NCBI GenBank assembly: GCA_049511115.1
Contig: JBEKYH010000020.1
Location: 1-21,278, forward strand
DNA length: 21,278 nt
Reading direction: 5' to 3'
Source: JBEKYH01 sp049511115
GTDB taxonomy: Bacteria > Planctomycetota > Phycisphaerae > Tepidisphaerales > Tepidisphaeraceae
Made by a program: the position numbers and the translations under genes. Below the pieces are notes generated by a model that did no database searches, was not told the DNA's origin, and saw nothing but the letters and a program-made list of their open reading frames with translations. Every line of letters begins with the position of its first letter. Position 1 is the stretch's first letter. Of this stretch, positions 14,195 to 20,887 are shown piece after piece.

Positions 14195-14430
14195 GCACCA
14201 TCAGCCTCCGACTTCCACAATCCCTTCACAAGCGCGTGCGAGAGTTGGCCGCGCGCGAGGAGATTTCCATCAATCAGTTTATTGCGACGGCGGTGGCCGA
14301 AAAGATGTCAGCGCTGCTAACGGTGGAATACCTGGGGAAGAGGGGTTCCCGGGGGAGCCGGCGGAAATTTGATCGCGTGTTGAAGAAGGTTCGCGGTACT
14401 GAGCCTGGCGACACAGATAGATTGATTTAA
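14191..14430 (+). CDS. Ribbon-helix-helix (HicB/Arc-like) antitoxin
   Basis: The 79-residue protein begins STISLRLPQSLHKRVRELAA and continues REEISINQFIATAVAEKM, the beta-strand plus two-helix pattern of Arc/MetJ-type DNA-binding domains (residues 2-42). The C-terminal half is basic, then acidic ('KFDRVLKKVRGTEPGDTDRL'), and probably wraps the toxin. Such 'HicB family antitoxin' proteins commonly accompany COG1569 PIN toxins. Its ATG overlaps the toxin's TGA (ATGA, 14191-14194), so the order is toxin first, antitoxin second. It probably represses the module's promoter as a dimer. M20 peptidase starts 17 bases after its stop and may be read through. Confidence 0.85.
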   Translation: MSTISLRLPQSLHKRVRELAAREEISINQFIATAVAEKMSALLTVEYLGKRGSRGSRRKFDRVLKKVRGTEPGDTDRLI

Positions 14431-14447
14431 TCCATTGAAAGACTCCC

Positions 14448-15815
14448 ATGCTCGACCGCGTCCTTGAAACCATCGACCAGCGCCGCCACCAAAGTATCTC
14501 CGCGCTGACGGAATTCCTCTCCATCCCCAGCGTCAGCACGAAACCCGAACATGTCCCGGATATGCGCCGCGCGGCGCAATGGCTGGCCGATCAACTCGCC
14601 TTTGCGGCAATGGATGTGAGTGTCATGCCCACCGGCGGACATCCGGCGGTGGTGGCGAAAAATAAACATGTTCCGGGGCGGCCCACGGTGTTGCTGTATG
14701 GGCATTACGATGTTCAGCCGCCTGAGCCGCTGGAATTGTGGACTTCGCCGCCGTTTGCGCCGGCGATTCGCGATAACGCCATCTGCGCGCGCGGGGCGGC
14801 GGACGACAAGGGGCAGGTCTGGGCACACATCGAGGCGATTTTGGCCTGGCAGGCGCTGGGCGGGTTGCCGGTCAATCTGACGCTGCTGATCGAGGGGGAG
14901 GAGGAGATCGGCTCGGAGAATCTAGAGGCGTTCGTTTCCAAGCATCGCGCCGCGCTGGCGGCTGACATCGCGGTGGTGAGCGATACCAATCAATTCGCGC
15001 GCGGCGTGCCGTCGATTACCTATGGCCTGCGCGGGCTGGTTTACATGGAAATGTTTTTGACCGGGCCGAGCCATGATCTGCATAGCGGGCTGTTTGGCGG
15101 GGCGGTGCCGAATCCGGCCAACGTGCTGGGGGAATTGATTGCGTCGCTGCATGATCGCGACGGCCGCGTGAACATCCCCGGCTTTTATGACGACGTGCTG
15201 GAACTGTCGGATGCCGAGCGGGCCATGTGGGCGGGGCTGCCGTTTGATGAGAAGGCGTTTGCTAAAGACCTGGGCCTAACCGAGTTGTCGGGAGAAAAAG
15301 GCTACACAACATTGCAGCGCCGCTGGGCGCGGCCGACGTGCGATGTAAACGGAATCACCACGGGATACCAGGGACCCGGAGCGAAGACGGTAATTCCCTC
15401 CAAGGCGTCGGCGAAGGTGTCGATGCGGCTGGTGCCGAATCAGAACGCCGAGAAAATCGCGGCGGCATTTGAAGCCACGATGAAAGAGCGCTGCCCGGCC
15501 AATGTGGCGATCACATTTGCGCGGCATGGCTTATCGCCGGCGGCGCTGGTGCCGATCGATTCGACGCCGATGAAACTGGCCGGACAAGCGTTGGAATTAG
15601 GATTCGGAAAAAAGCCGGTTTTCATGCGCGAGGGGGGAAGCATTCCGGTGGTGGGGCTTTTCAAGCGAGTGCTAGGGGTGGATACGCTGCTGGTGGGATT
15701 CGCCCTGCCGGATGATCGGATTCATTCGCCCAATGAGAAATTTGACCTGGATTGCCTGCACAACGGCGCTCGCACCGCGGCGGCGCTCTATGAGCGGTTG
15801 AGTCATCTGAAATAA
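14448..15815 (+). CDS. M20 family metallo-dipeptidase
   Basis: The 455-residue protein has the two-zinc M20 layout: VLLYGHYDVQPPEP (His86, Asp88), CARGAADDKGQ (Asp119/Asp120), LIEGEEEIGS (Glu151-153), a VSDT segment (Asp179) and the C-terminal IHSPNEKFD histidine. The central dimerisation domain contains 'SHDLHSGLFGGAVPNPANVL', typical of the cytosolic dipeptidase subgroup rather than ArgE or DapE. It would hydrolyse dipeptides or related amides in the cytoplasm. It has no signal peptide and no Shine-Dalgarno, and sits 17 bases after the RHH antitoxin, so it may share that transcript. Exact substrate unknown; DapE-like activity is unlikely given dapL nearby. Confidence 0.92.
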   Translation: MLDRVLETIDQRRHQSISALTEFLSIPSVSTKPEHVPDMRRAAQWLADQLAFAAMDVSVMPTGGHPAVVAKNKHVPGRPTVLLYGHYDVQPPEPLELWTSPPFAPAIRDNAICARGAADDKGQVWAHIEAILAWQALGGLPVNLTLLIEGEEEIGSENLEAFVSKHRAALAADIAVVSDTNQFARGVPSITYGLRGLVYMEMFLTGPSHDLHSGLFGGAVPNPANVLGELIASLHDRDGRVNIPGFYDDVLELSDAERAMWAGLPFDEKAFAKDLGLTELSGEKGYTTLQRRWARPTCDVNGITTGYQGPGAKTVIPSKASAKVSMRLVPNQNAEKIAAAFEATMKERCPANVAITFARHGLSPAALVPIDSTPMKLAGQALELGFGKKPVFMREGGSIPVVGLFKRVLGVDTLLVGFALPDDRIHSPNEKFDLDCLHNGARTAAALYERLSHLK

Positions 15816-15826
15816 TGCCGGATAAG

Positions 15827-15869
15827 AACGGGGACGCAGCTAGTTTCCAAAACTAGCTGCATCCCCGTT
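15827..15869. terminator. Long near-perfect hairpin after the M20 gene
   Basis: AACGGGGA-c-GCAGCTAGTTT pairs with AAACTAGCTGC-a-TCCCCGTT: 19 of 20 positions match around a 3-base loop. It begins 11 bases after the M20 stop. The U-run of a classical terminator is missing, so it could equally be a dispersed palindromic repeat that serves as a terminator or mRNA 3' stabiliser between two convergent genes. Confidence 0.6.
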
Positions 15870-15879
15870 CATTTCCCAT

Positions 15880-15938
15880 AGGGTGCATTGGGATGGCAAC
15901 TACCTTCTGCGAAGGTGGGCGCTGCCCGCCCTGCGTTT
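15880..15938. repeat. Degenerate copy of the GTAGGGTGGGC palindrome
   Basis: The stretch GCGAAGGTGGGCGCTGCCCGCCCTGCGTTT aligns (quoted in halves: GCGAAGGTGGGCG, CTGCCCGCCCTGCGTTT) with the right half of the intact element at 16861-16915. The left half (TAGGGTGCATTGGGATGGC) is badly eroded. It lies just beyond the stop of the thioredoxin-like gene, whose other side carries the intact copy. Confidence 0.55.
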
Positions 15939-15945
15939 CTGGCGG

Positions 15946-16779
15946 CTAGTTCAACGCGTGTTCGATGACGCGGCGAATGGCGTTGCGGTCACCGCTGTAA
16001 TAACCGGCAAAGACCCCTTTGATGACGCCATCCCGTCCCACCACGGCGCTTGTGGGGGCACTTCCGTCCCCGATCATGCCGGCGAAGGTCGCCTTTGGAT
16101 CGAGCAGGACTGTAAACGTAAAATTGTTTGCCGCCATGAATCTTCGGATGGTGGCTTCGTCCTCGCCTTCATTGATTGCCCAGACGGTCAGGCCGCGATC
16201 CGAGAGGGATTTGTCGGCGGCGGCGGCCGACGTGAAATCCTTCAATTCAAATACGCACGGCGGGCAGGATGTGCTCCAGCAGTCGATGAGAACCACGCGC
16301 CCGCGCTCGTCGGATAGGCGATGGGGCAATCCATCGAGGCCCAGGAGGGCTACATCGGGCGCCACAAGATTTGGAGTCTGGACAAGCCGCGGGCGCTCGG
16401 GAGCGCCCAGCAGGCCGCTTGCGTAATGCGCGGCGGCCAGCGCAACGAGGGTCACAGCCGCAGGCACAGTGCGCCGGTCGTGTTTCAACGCATACAGGCT
16501 GCCGAAGAAGGAAACCAGGTAGGTCAGGGCGAGTTGGAAAAAGTGCGCCGTGAGAACGGGCCAGATTGCGGCGGCCATGAGAACCAGGATGCCAAGCGCC
16601 TCCAGCGGCGCAAAGGCGAAATAACCTATTGACTGCCAGCGCAGCGCGAGGACACGCTCGTTACTCGTGAGCTGCCTGGCGAATTCCACGGCGTACATGG
16701 CATAGCTGGCAATGCAGTGAGCGAGGAGAATCTGGCCGGCCAGAAGAGGTAATCGACGATGTGCCGTTATGGCTGCCAT
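15946..16779 (-). CDS. Membrane-anchored TlpA/ResA-like thioredoxin-fold protein
   Basis: The 277-residue protein has about four membrane helices in residues 10-125, followed by a thioredoxin-fold domain (about 137-277). The active site reads DCWSTSCPPCVFELK, with CPPC at 172-175, and the later 'GSAPTSAVVGRDGVI' contains the cis-Pro region. The domain opens 'APDVALLGLDGLPHRLSDERGRVVLIDCW', the classic TlpA/AhpC-TSA start (residues 140-168). It should act outside the cytoplasmic membrane in disulphide exchange, for example cytochrome c maturation. A multi-span N-terminal domain is unusual, since most relatives have one anchor; it might feed electrons to the thioredoxin domain, but it shows no conserved Cys pair typical of DsbD/CcdA. 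GAGGA lies 7 bases before the ATG. Confidence 0.85.
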   Translation of the reverse strand: MAAITAHRRLPLLAGQILLAHCIASYAMYAVEFARQLTSNERVLALRWQSIGYFAFAPLEALGILVLMAAAIWPVLTAHFFQLALTYLVSFFGSLYALKHDRRTVPAAVTLVALAAAHYASGLLGAPERPRLVQTPNLVAPDVALLGLDGLPHRLSDERGRVVLIDCWSTSCPPCVFELKDFTSAAAADKSLSDRGLTVWAINEGEDEATIRRFMAANNFTFTVLLDPKATFAGMIGDGSAPTSAVVGRDGVIKGVFAGYYSGDRNAIRRVIEHALN

Positions 16780-16860
16780 AGCGTGATCCTCGGCGGCGCG
16801 TCTCGCGAAACTTCGTGTTGCGATGGGCTAACCAAACGGCGAAGGAATCGCCCCGCAACG

Positions 16861-16915
16861 TAGGGTGGGCATGGCCCACCAATTCCGCGAAGGTGGGCGA
16901 TGCCCACCCTACATT
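16861..16915. repeat. Palindromic intergenic repeat, GTAGGGTGGGC type (intact)
   Basis: GTAGGGTGGGCAT and ATGCCCACCCTAC form a perfect 13-base outer stem. GCCCACC/GGTGGGC adds an inner stem around AATTCCGCGAA. The element ends CTACATTT, and its right edge directly abuts the stop codon of the PHP phosphatase gene. A degenerate copy lies at 15880-15938 and a diverged relative at 822-898. Confidence 0.75.
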
Positions 16916-17638
16916 TCAAACAAGACCATTCATGAGCAAGCGCGGGTGATGAATTGTGAGCTTTTCGACCTCCGCCTCGCCAATCCGATCAATCGCAAAT
17001 TGCAACCCCGCCATTCGCGCGGGCAGGCTCTTCATTTTGTGAAGATCGCTGCCAAGCATGAAGTAGCGGCCTTCGGTGAGAAATTTTTCGCCGGTCGTGC
17101 GGGTCATCGTGCCGGGGAGGTCGCTGAGGCATTGCAGGTTGCCTTGCAGCAGCAGGCCGAGTTCGTCGAAGTAGTCGGCCAGGTCAGGCTGGGTCTGGAC
17201 GGCCTTCATGCGCTCGGGATGAGCGAGGATGACGGTCAGGCCCTTGGACTGGAGCCACTTGATATTGAGCTCGAAAAAATCGGGCAGCTTGTCGGCCCAG
17301 ATGTCCACCAGGCAATGCCGCCCCCAGCCGCCGTAGGTCATAAGACGCTCCGGGCCGAGGCTTTGGATCAGATCGGGCGTGAGGGTGATTTCGCCGCCGG
17401 GGATGAGCGTGAGGGAAACGCCGGCGTCGGTGAAAATGCCCTGCAGGGCCGTGGTCCATTCCTTGGTCTGCTCGATGGTCTGGTTGGTGAACCCTTCCAC
17501 GAAATGCGGCGTGCAAAAGCTGTGGGTGTAACCGGCGGCGACCAGCGTGCGGGCGCAGGCGATGGATTCTTCCACGGATTCGCAGCCGTCGTCCACGCCA
17601 GGCAGCAGATGCGAATGCACGTCTATACGTCCGGTCAT
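16916..17638 (-). CDS. CpsB/YwqE-type PHP-fold protein tyrosine phosphatase
   Basis: The 240-residue protein begins MTGRIDVHSHLLPGVDDG, the metal-binding opening of the PHP-domain tyrosine phosphatases CpsB, CapC and YwqE (His8, His10, Asp16). Further ligands are in FCTPHFVEG, PGGEITLTPDL, VILAHPERMK and MLGSDLHKM. These enzymes use Mn2+ to dephosphorylate bacterial tyrosine kinases of the capsule and exopolysaccharide machinery. No tyrosine kinase or capsule operon is in the window; the only glycosyltransferase is 9 kb away. AGGA sits about 8 bases before the ATG. It begins 69 bases after the aldo/keto reductase stop, so the two may be co-transcribed. Length and motifs are those of the family. 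Confidence 0.9.
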   Translation of the reverse strand: MTGRIDVHSHLLPGVDDGCESVEESIACARTLVAAGYTHSFCTPHFVEGFTNQTIEQTKEWTTALQGIFTDAGVSLTLIPGGEITLTPDLIQSLGPERLMTYGGWGRHCLVDIWADKLPDFFELNIKWLQSKGLTVILAHPERMKAVQTQPDLADYFDELGLLLQGNLQCLSDLPGTMTRTTGEKFLTEGRYFMLGSDLHKMKSLPARMAGLQFAIDRIGEAEVEKLTIHHPRLLMNGLV

Positions 17639-17707
17639 TGAAACAGTCCTGTCGCGCAGATTATCGGCTGGCGAGATGCGGCGGTTGATGGATTTATGTT
17701 ATCGATT

Positions 17708-18715
17708 CTAGCGATTGACGCTTTTCATGCCATTGGGGTGATAGCGCTCGCCCGCGGCCGCACCCGCGGGCACTGCGTCGCTTATCTCGAGCAATTCCGC
17801 GGGCGATAAATGGACCGCCGCCGCGCCGAGATTTTCTTCCAGGTATTTCAGGCGCTTTGTGCCGGGGATGGCGACGATATCCTCTCCCTGGGCCATGACC
17901 CAGGCCAGTGCAAGCTGCGACGGCTTGCATCCCTTGGCGGCGGCCAACTTCTCAACGCGATGGACCAGTTCGAGATTCTTCTCCAGATTATCGCCCTGGA
18001 AGCGGGGGAAATTGCGGCGGTGGTCCTGGGGCGCGTCGCCGGTGTTTTTGAATGCGCCGGTCAGCAATCCGCGCCCGAGGGGGCTGTAGGGGACAAAGCC
18101 GATGCCGAGCTCGCGGCAAGTGGGGATGACGCTCTCTTCAGGCGTGCGCTCCCACAGGCAATATTCGGTCTGCACGGCGGCGATCGGGTGCACCGCATGG
18201 GCACGGCGAATCGTCTGCGGCGCGGCTTCGGAAAGTCCCAGGTATCGCACCTTCCCGGCGCGGACCAGTTCGGCCATCGCGCCGACGGTCTGCTCGATGG
18301 GCACCTCGCTGTCCACGCGATGCTGGTAGTACAAATCAATCACATCCACGCCCAGGCGCTTGAGGCTCGCGTCGCAGGCCGCTTGCACATACTCCGGCTT
18401 GCCGCTGATGCCAAGAAATGCGCCGTCTTCGCCGCGGACGTTGCCGAACTTGGTGGCGAGGATTGTTTTGTCGCGGCGATCGGCGATGGCGCGGCCCACG
18501 AGGATTTCATTGTGGCCCACGCCGTACATGTCGGCGGTATCCAGGAACGTGCACCCCAGGTCGATGGAGCGGTGGATGACGCGGATGGATTCGGCGTCGT
18601 CGCCGGCGCCGTAGAATTCGCTCATCCCCATGCACCCAAGGCCCAGGGCGGAAACAAAAAGGCCGGATTTGCCGAGCTGACGGTGCGGAAGGGTTGCAAC
18701 AGTCTGACTTGTCAT
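17708..18715 (-). CDS. Aldo/keto reductase (AKR13-like)
   Basis: From ATG at 18715 the protein is 335 residues. The catalytic tetrad is complete: Asp59 and Tyr64 (FLDTADMYGVG), Lys89 (ILATKFGN) and His132 (YYQHRVD). 'LGLGCMGMSEFYG' (25-36) and the C-terminal 'VAIPGTKRLKYLEEN' NADPH-binding segment place it with the AKR13/YajO-like reductases, which reduce aldehydes and ketones with NADPH in the cytoplasm. Physiological substrate unknown. The open frame extends upstream to 18817, but GGGAG 8 bases before 18715 fixes the start. It is divergent from wrbA across 104 bases, and the two redox enzymes may share control. PHP phosphatase follows on the same strand. Confidence 0.93.
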   Translation of the reverse strand: MTSQTVATLPHRQLGKSGLFVSALGLGCMGMSEFYGAGDDAESIRVIHRSIDLGCTFLDTADMYGVGHNEILVGRAIADRRDKTILATKFGNVRGEDGAFLGISGKPEYVQAACDASLKRLGVDVIDLYYQHRVDSEVPIEQTVGAMAELVRAGKVRYLGLSEAAPQTIRRAHAVHPIAAVQTEYCLWERTPEESVIPTCRELGIGFVPYSPLGRGLLTGAFKNTGDAPQDHRRNFPRFQGDNLEKNLELVHRVEKLAAAKGCKPSQLALAWVMAQGEDIVAIPGTKRLKYLEENLGAAAVHLSPAELLEISDAVPAGAAAGERYHPNGMKSVNR

Positions 18716-18746
18716 TGATCGTCTCCCAAACCTAGGATGTTTCGCA

Positions 18747-18760
18747 CGGGTCGAGACCCG
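18747..18760. promoter_or_regulatory. Perfect palindrome CGGGTCGAGACCCG in the divergent promoter region
   Basis: The 14-base palindrome (arms CGGGTC and GACCCG) lies between the aldo/keto reductase and wrbA starts, 32 bases from the former and 59 from the latter. It could be an operator serving both directions, or a short stem in one leader. Only position and symmetry support it. Confidence 0.3.
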
Positions 18761-18819
18761 GCGCGGGTTCACGGAAAAAAGCTGGCCGCATTGTAAAGGC
18801 GGCGCGAAGGAGCACAAAT

Positions 18820-19437
18820 ATGGCGGCGAAGGTACAAGTCGTTTTCTACAGCATGTACGGGCACGTGTGGCGGTTGGCGGAGGCCGTTGCCGAAGGGGCC
18901 CGCGGCGCGGGGGCGAGCGTGGAAGTTTTCCAGGTCGCTGAGACGCTGCCCAGGGAAGTGCTGGAGAAGATGGGGGCCGTAGAGGCGAAGAAAGCGTTCG
19001 CGCATATTCCCGTGATTGACCCGCATCATCTCGCTGAAGCCGACGCCATCATCATCGGCACGCCGACGCGGTTTGGGTGCACCTGCGCGCAGATGCAGGC
19101 GCTCCTCGATGCGACGCCCGGCTTGTGGGTGAAGGGGGCGCTGGTGGGCAAACTGGCCAGCGCGTTCACCTCCACCGGCACGCAGCACGGCGGGCAAGAG
19201 ACGACGCTGCTGGGCCTCTTCACGTTCTTCTTCCACCAGGGCATGATCGTGACCGGCGTCCCCTACGCCTGTCCCGAATTATCCAACATGGCCGAAATCA
19301 CCGGCGGCTCGCCGTACGGCGCGGGCACAATGTCCGGACCCAAGGGGGACCGGCAGGTCACGGCGAATGAACTGGCGATCGCCAAGTTCCAGGGGAAACA
19401 CGTGGCGCAGTTGGCGGGGAAATTGGCGGGGAAGTAG
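18820..19437 (+). CDS. wrbA: NAD(P)H:quinone oxidoreductase, WrbA family flavoprotein
   Basis: WrbA is an FMN-dependent flavodoxin-like enzyme that reduces quinones by two electrons and protects against redox stress. The 205-residue protein has the FMN phosphate loop YSMYGHVWRLAEAV (10-23), IIIGTPTRFG (about 78-87) and the diagnostic TSTGTQHGGQETTLL (about 112-126). The C-terminal 'GGSPYGAGTMSGPKGDRQ' completes the family pattern. AAGGAG stands 8 bases before the ATG. It is transcribed away from the aldo/keto reductase, and the shared 104-base intergenic region may couple them. The last 15 residues are Gly/Lys-rich and add little. Identification is secure. Confidence 0.95.
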   Translation: MAAKVQVVFYSMYGHVWRLAEAVAEGARGAGASVEVFQVAETLPREVLEKMGAVEAKKAFAHIPVIDPHHLAEADAIIIGTPTRFGCTCAQMQALLDATPGLWVKGALVGKLASAFTSTGTQHGGQETTLLGLFTFFFHQGMIVTGVPYACPELSNMAEITGGSPYGAGTMSGPKGDRQVTANELAIAKFQGKHVAQLAGKLAGK

Positions 19438-19454
19438 GCCAAGGAAAAAGAAGG

Positions 19455-19566
19455 ATGAACGCGGAGGCACGGAGGCGCTGAGGAAGAAAATGCGGAGGAA
19501 TTCAAAATGCCTCTCTTGCATTCCTCGTCTTTCCTACCTCAGCGCCTCGGCGCCTCAGCGTTCATT
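19455..19566. repeat. Dispersed palindromic 'NAEAQRR' repeat, copy 3 (both arms)
   Basis: The left arm ATGAACGCGGAGGCACGGAG continues GCGCTGAGGAAG. The right arm (about 19533-19565) is the near reverse complement, ending GCGCCTCAGCGTTCAT. The right arm carries a small internal duplication (CGCCTCGGCGCCTC). It starts 17 bases after the wrbA stop and may work as its terminator. Arms match copies 1 and 2; the centre does not. Confidence 0.75.
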
Positions 19567-19638
19567 CCTGCGCTCGAAGACCAAAGTGGTATATGACGCA
19601 GATGACTCGACAATCGGAATCGTCAGGCGCCCCCGAGG

Positions 19639-19679
19639 TTGACACATAACTTGACTTATACTTGACTAATAATTATTGT
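19639..19679 (+). promoter_or_regulatory. Promoter with three TTGAC direct repeats upstream of fic
   Basis: TTGAC occurs at 19639, 19651 and 19662, spaced 12 and 11 bases, about one helix turn. The middle copy (TTGACT, 19651-19656) can serve as -35 with TATTGT (19674-19679) as -10 at a 17-base spacer. The -10 ends 7 bases before the GTG at 19687, implying a leaderless mRNA. The outer repeats would flank the -35, so a protein binding them would control the promoter. Confidence 0.45.
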
Positions 19680-19686
19680 TCATTTC

Positions 19687-20694
19687 GTGGCCTACGTTCC
19701 CAGCTTTACGATTACGCCGTCGCTGTTGGCGTTGGTTGAACAGGTGGCGGCCTTGCGCGAGCGAATCCAGGGGGCGCTGGTCGAAGTGGCGTGGATTCCG
19801 GCTCTCCAGAAGGACACGCGCACGCGCAACGTGCATGCCTCGACGGCGATTGAAGGCAATCCGCTGACGATGGAGCAGGTGCGGGCGCTGGAGGAAGGCA
19901 AAGAGATCTCAACCTCAAGCGCGCGGGCGCAGCGGGAGGTGCTTAATTACTTTGCCGGATTGCGGCACGTTGAAAAACATGCCGGTAAGAAGGCGCTGCG
20001 CCATCAGGATATTTTCTCGCTCCATCGCATTTTGGCCGGAGCAGTGATGGACCAGGGGGAGGCGGGAAAATACCGCAGTATTGCGGTTCGGGTCGGGTCC
20101 TATTCTCCGCCACCTGCGGACGCAGTGTCGGGACTGATGTTTGAGTTGCTGGAATGGTGGAATACCCGCGCCGTGGAGTTGTCGCCGGTTTTGAGCTCGG
20201 CCATCCTGCACCACCGATTCGAGGCGATCCATCCCTTTGCCGACGGCAACGGCAGGACCGGCCGCGCGCTGGCGCTATGGGAACTTTACCGCCGGGGTTT
20301 TGATACGCACCACATCTTCGCCGTGGATGAATACTACTGGGAAGATCGCCCCAGCTACTACGCCGCGCTCGACCGTGTGCGCAAGGAGGGCGACGACCTC
20401 ACGCATTGGCTGGAATACTGCGCCGAGGGATTGCGGCAGACGCTGGAGCGAGCGTGGCTGCGGATTCAAATCCTCCAGGTCCAATCGCCGCAGAAGGTAA
20501 CCCTGCGGCCGAGGCAGGAAAAGCTGCTCAATCTGCTGCGCGACCACGGCAGCATGGCCCCGGGAGAGATTTGGAAGGCGCTGGGCATTTCGCGCCAAGG
20601 GGCGATGGACCTGCTGAATCCGCTTCTCGCGGCGGGGATCATCGTAAAGGCCGGTGGCAAGAAAACCGGCAGGTATGCGATCCGGGAGCAGTGA
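19687..20694 (+). CDS. Fic-domain protein (AMPylator type) with C-terminal winged helix
   Basis: The 335-residue protein carries the full Fic motif HPFADGNGRTGR (182-193). Fic enzymes usually transfer AMP from ATP to a target protein's hydroxyl. Residues 52-57 (STAIEG) match the inhibitory (S/T)xxxE(G/N) motif, here N-terminal to the Fic core, so activity is self-restrained as in class II Fic proteins. Residues about 270-335 form a winged helix ('GEIWKALGISRQGAMDLLNPLLAAGIIVK'-like, 293-321), suggesting DNA binding and control of its own promoter. The start is GTG with no Shine-Dalgarno; see the promoter feature. No separate antitoxin gene adjoins. The target is unknown. All residues needed for activity appear present. 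Confidence 0.9.
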   Translation: MAYVPSFTITPSLLALVEQVAALRERIQGALVEVAWIPALQKDTRTRNVHASTAIEGNPLTMEQVRALEEGKEISTSSARAQREVLNYFAGLRHVEKHAGKKALRHQDIFSLHRILAGAVMDQGEAGKYRSIAVRVGSYSPPPADAVSGLMFELLEWWNTRAVELSPVLSSAILHHRFEAIHPFADGNGRTGRALALWELYRRGFDTHHIFAVDEYYWEDRPSYYAALDRVRKEGDDLTHWLEYCAEGLRQTLERAWLRIQILQVQSPQKVTLRPRQEKLLNLLRDHGSMAPGEIWKALGISRQGAMDLLNPLLAAGIIVKAGGKKTGRYAIREQ

Positions 20695-20887
20695 ATCTCC
20701 AGAGAATCAGACGGCTCCGTAAGATGCTGGACACCCAAATCGACATATGCGTGAGCCGACCGTTTGGCGCGCCCGGTGCGCGGCTGCGGTTCATGCTGCA
20801 GTGGCGATCTGCCGGTTGAGGCGGGCGCGATTTCGCTGCCGCGGTTTGCAGTGTGGGCACGTTCATCTGCCGTAGTGCGAGGCGGAC
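20695..20887. other. Intergenic region after fic
   Basis: The 193 bases between the fic stop and the last gene hold no credible gene. I see GC-rich short inverted repeats (for example around GCGCGCCC..GGTGCGCG at 20767-20784) but no clear terminator and no good promoter for the following gene. Confidence 0.45.

Noticed and set aside
16865..17641. A 258-codon plus-strand frame opposite the PHP phosphatase
   Set aside because: It starts inside a palindromic repeat and shadows a well-conserved phosphatase.
17810..18718. A 302-codon plus-strand frame opposite the aldo/keto reductase
   Set aside because: The reductase on the other strand has the full catalytic tetrad; this frame has no motif.
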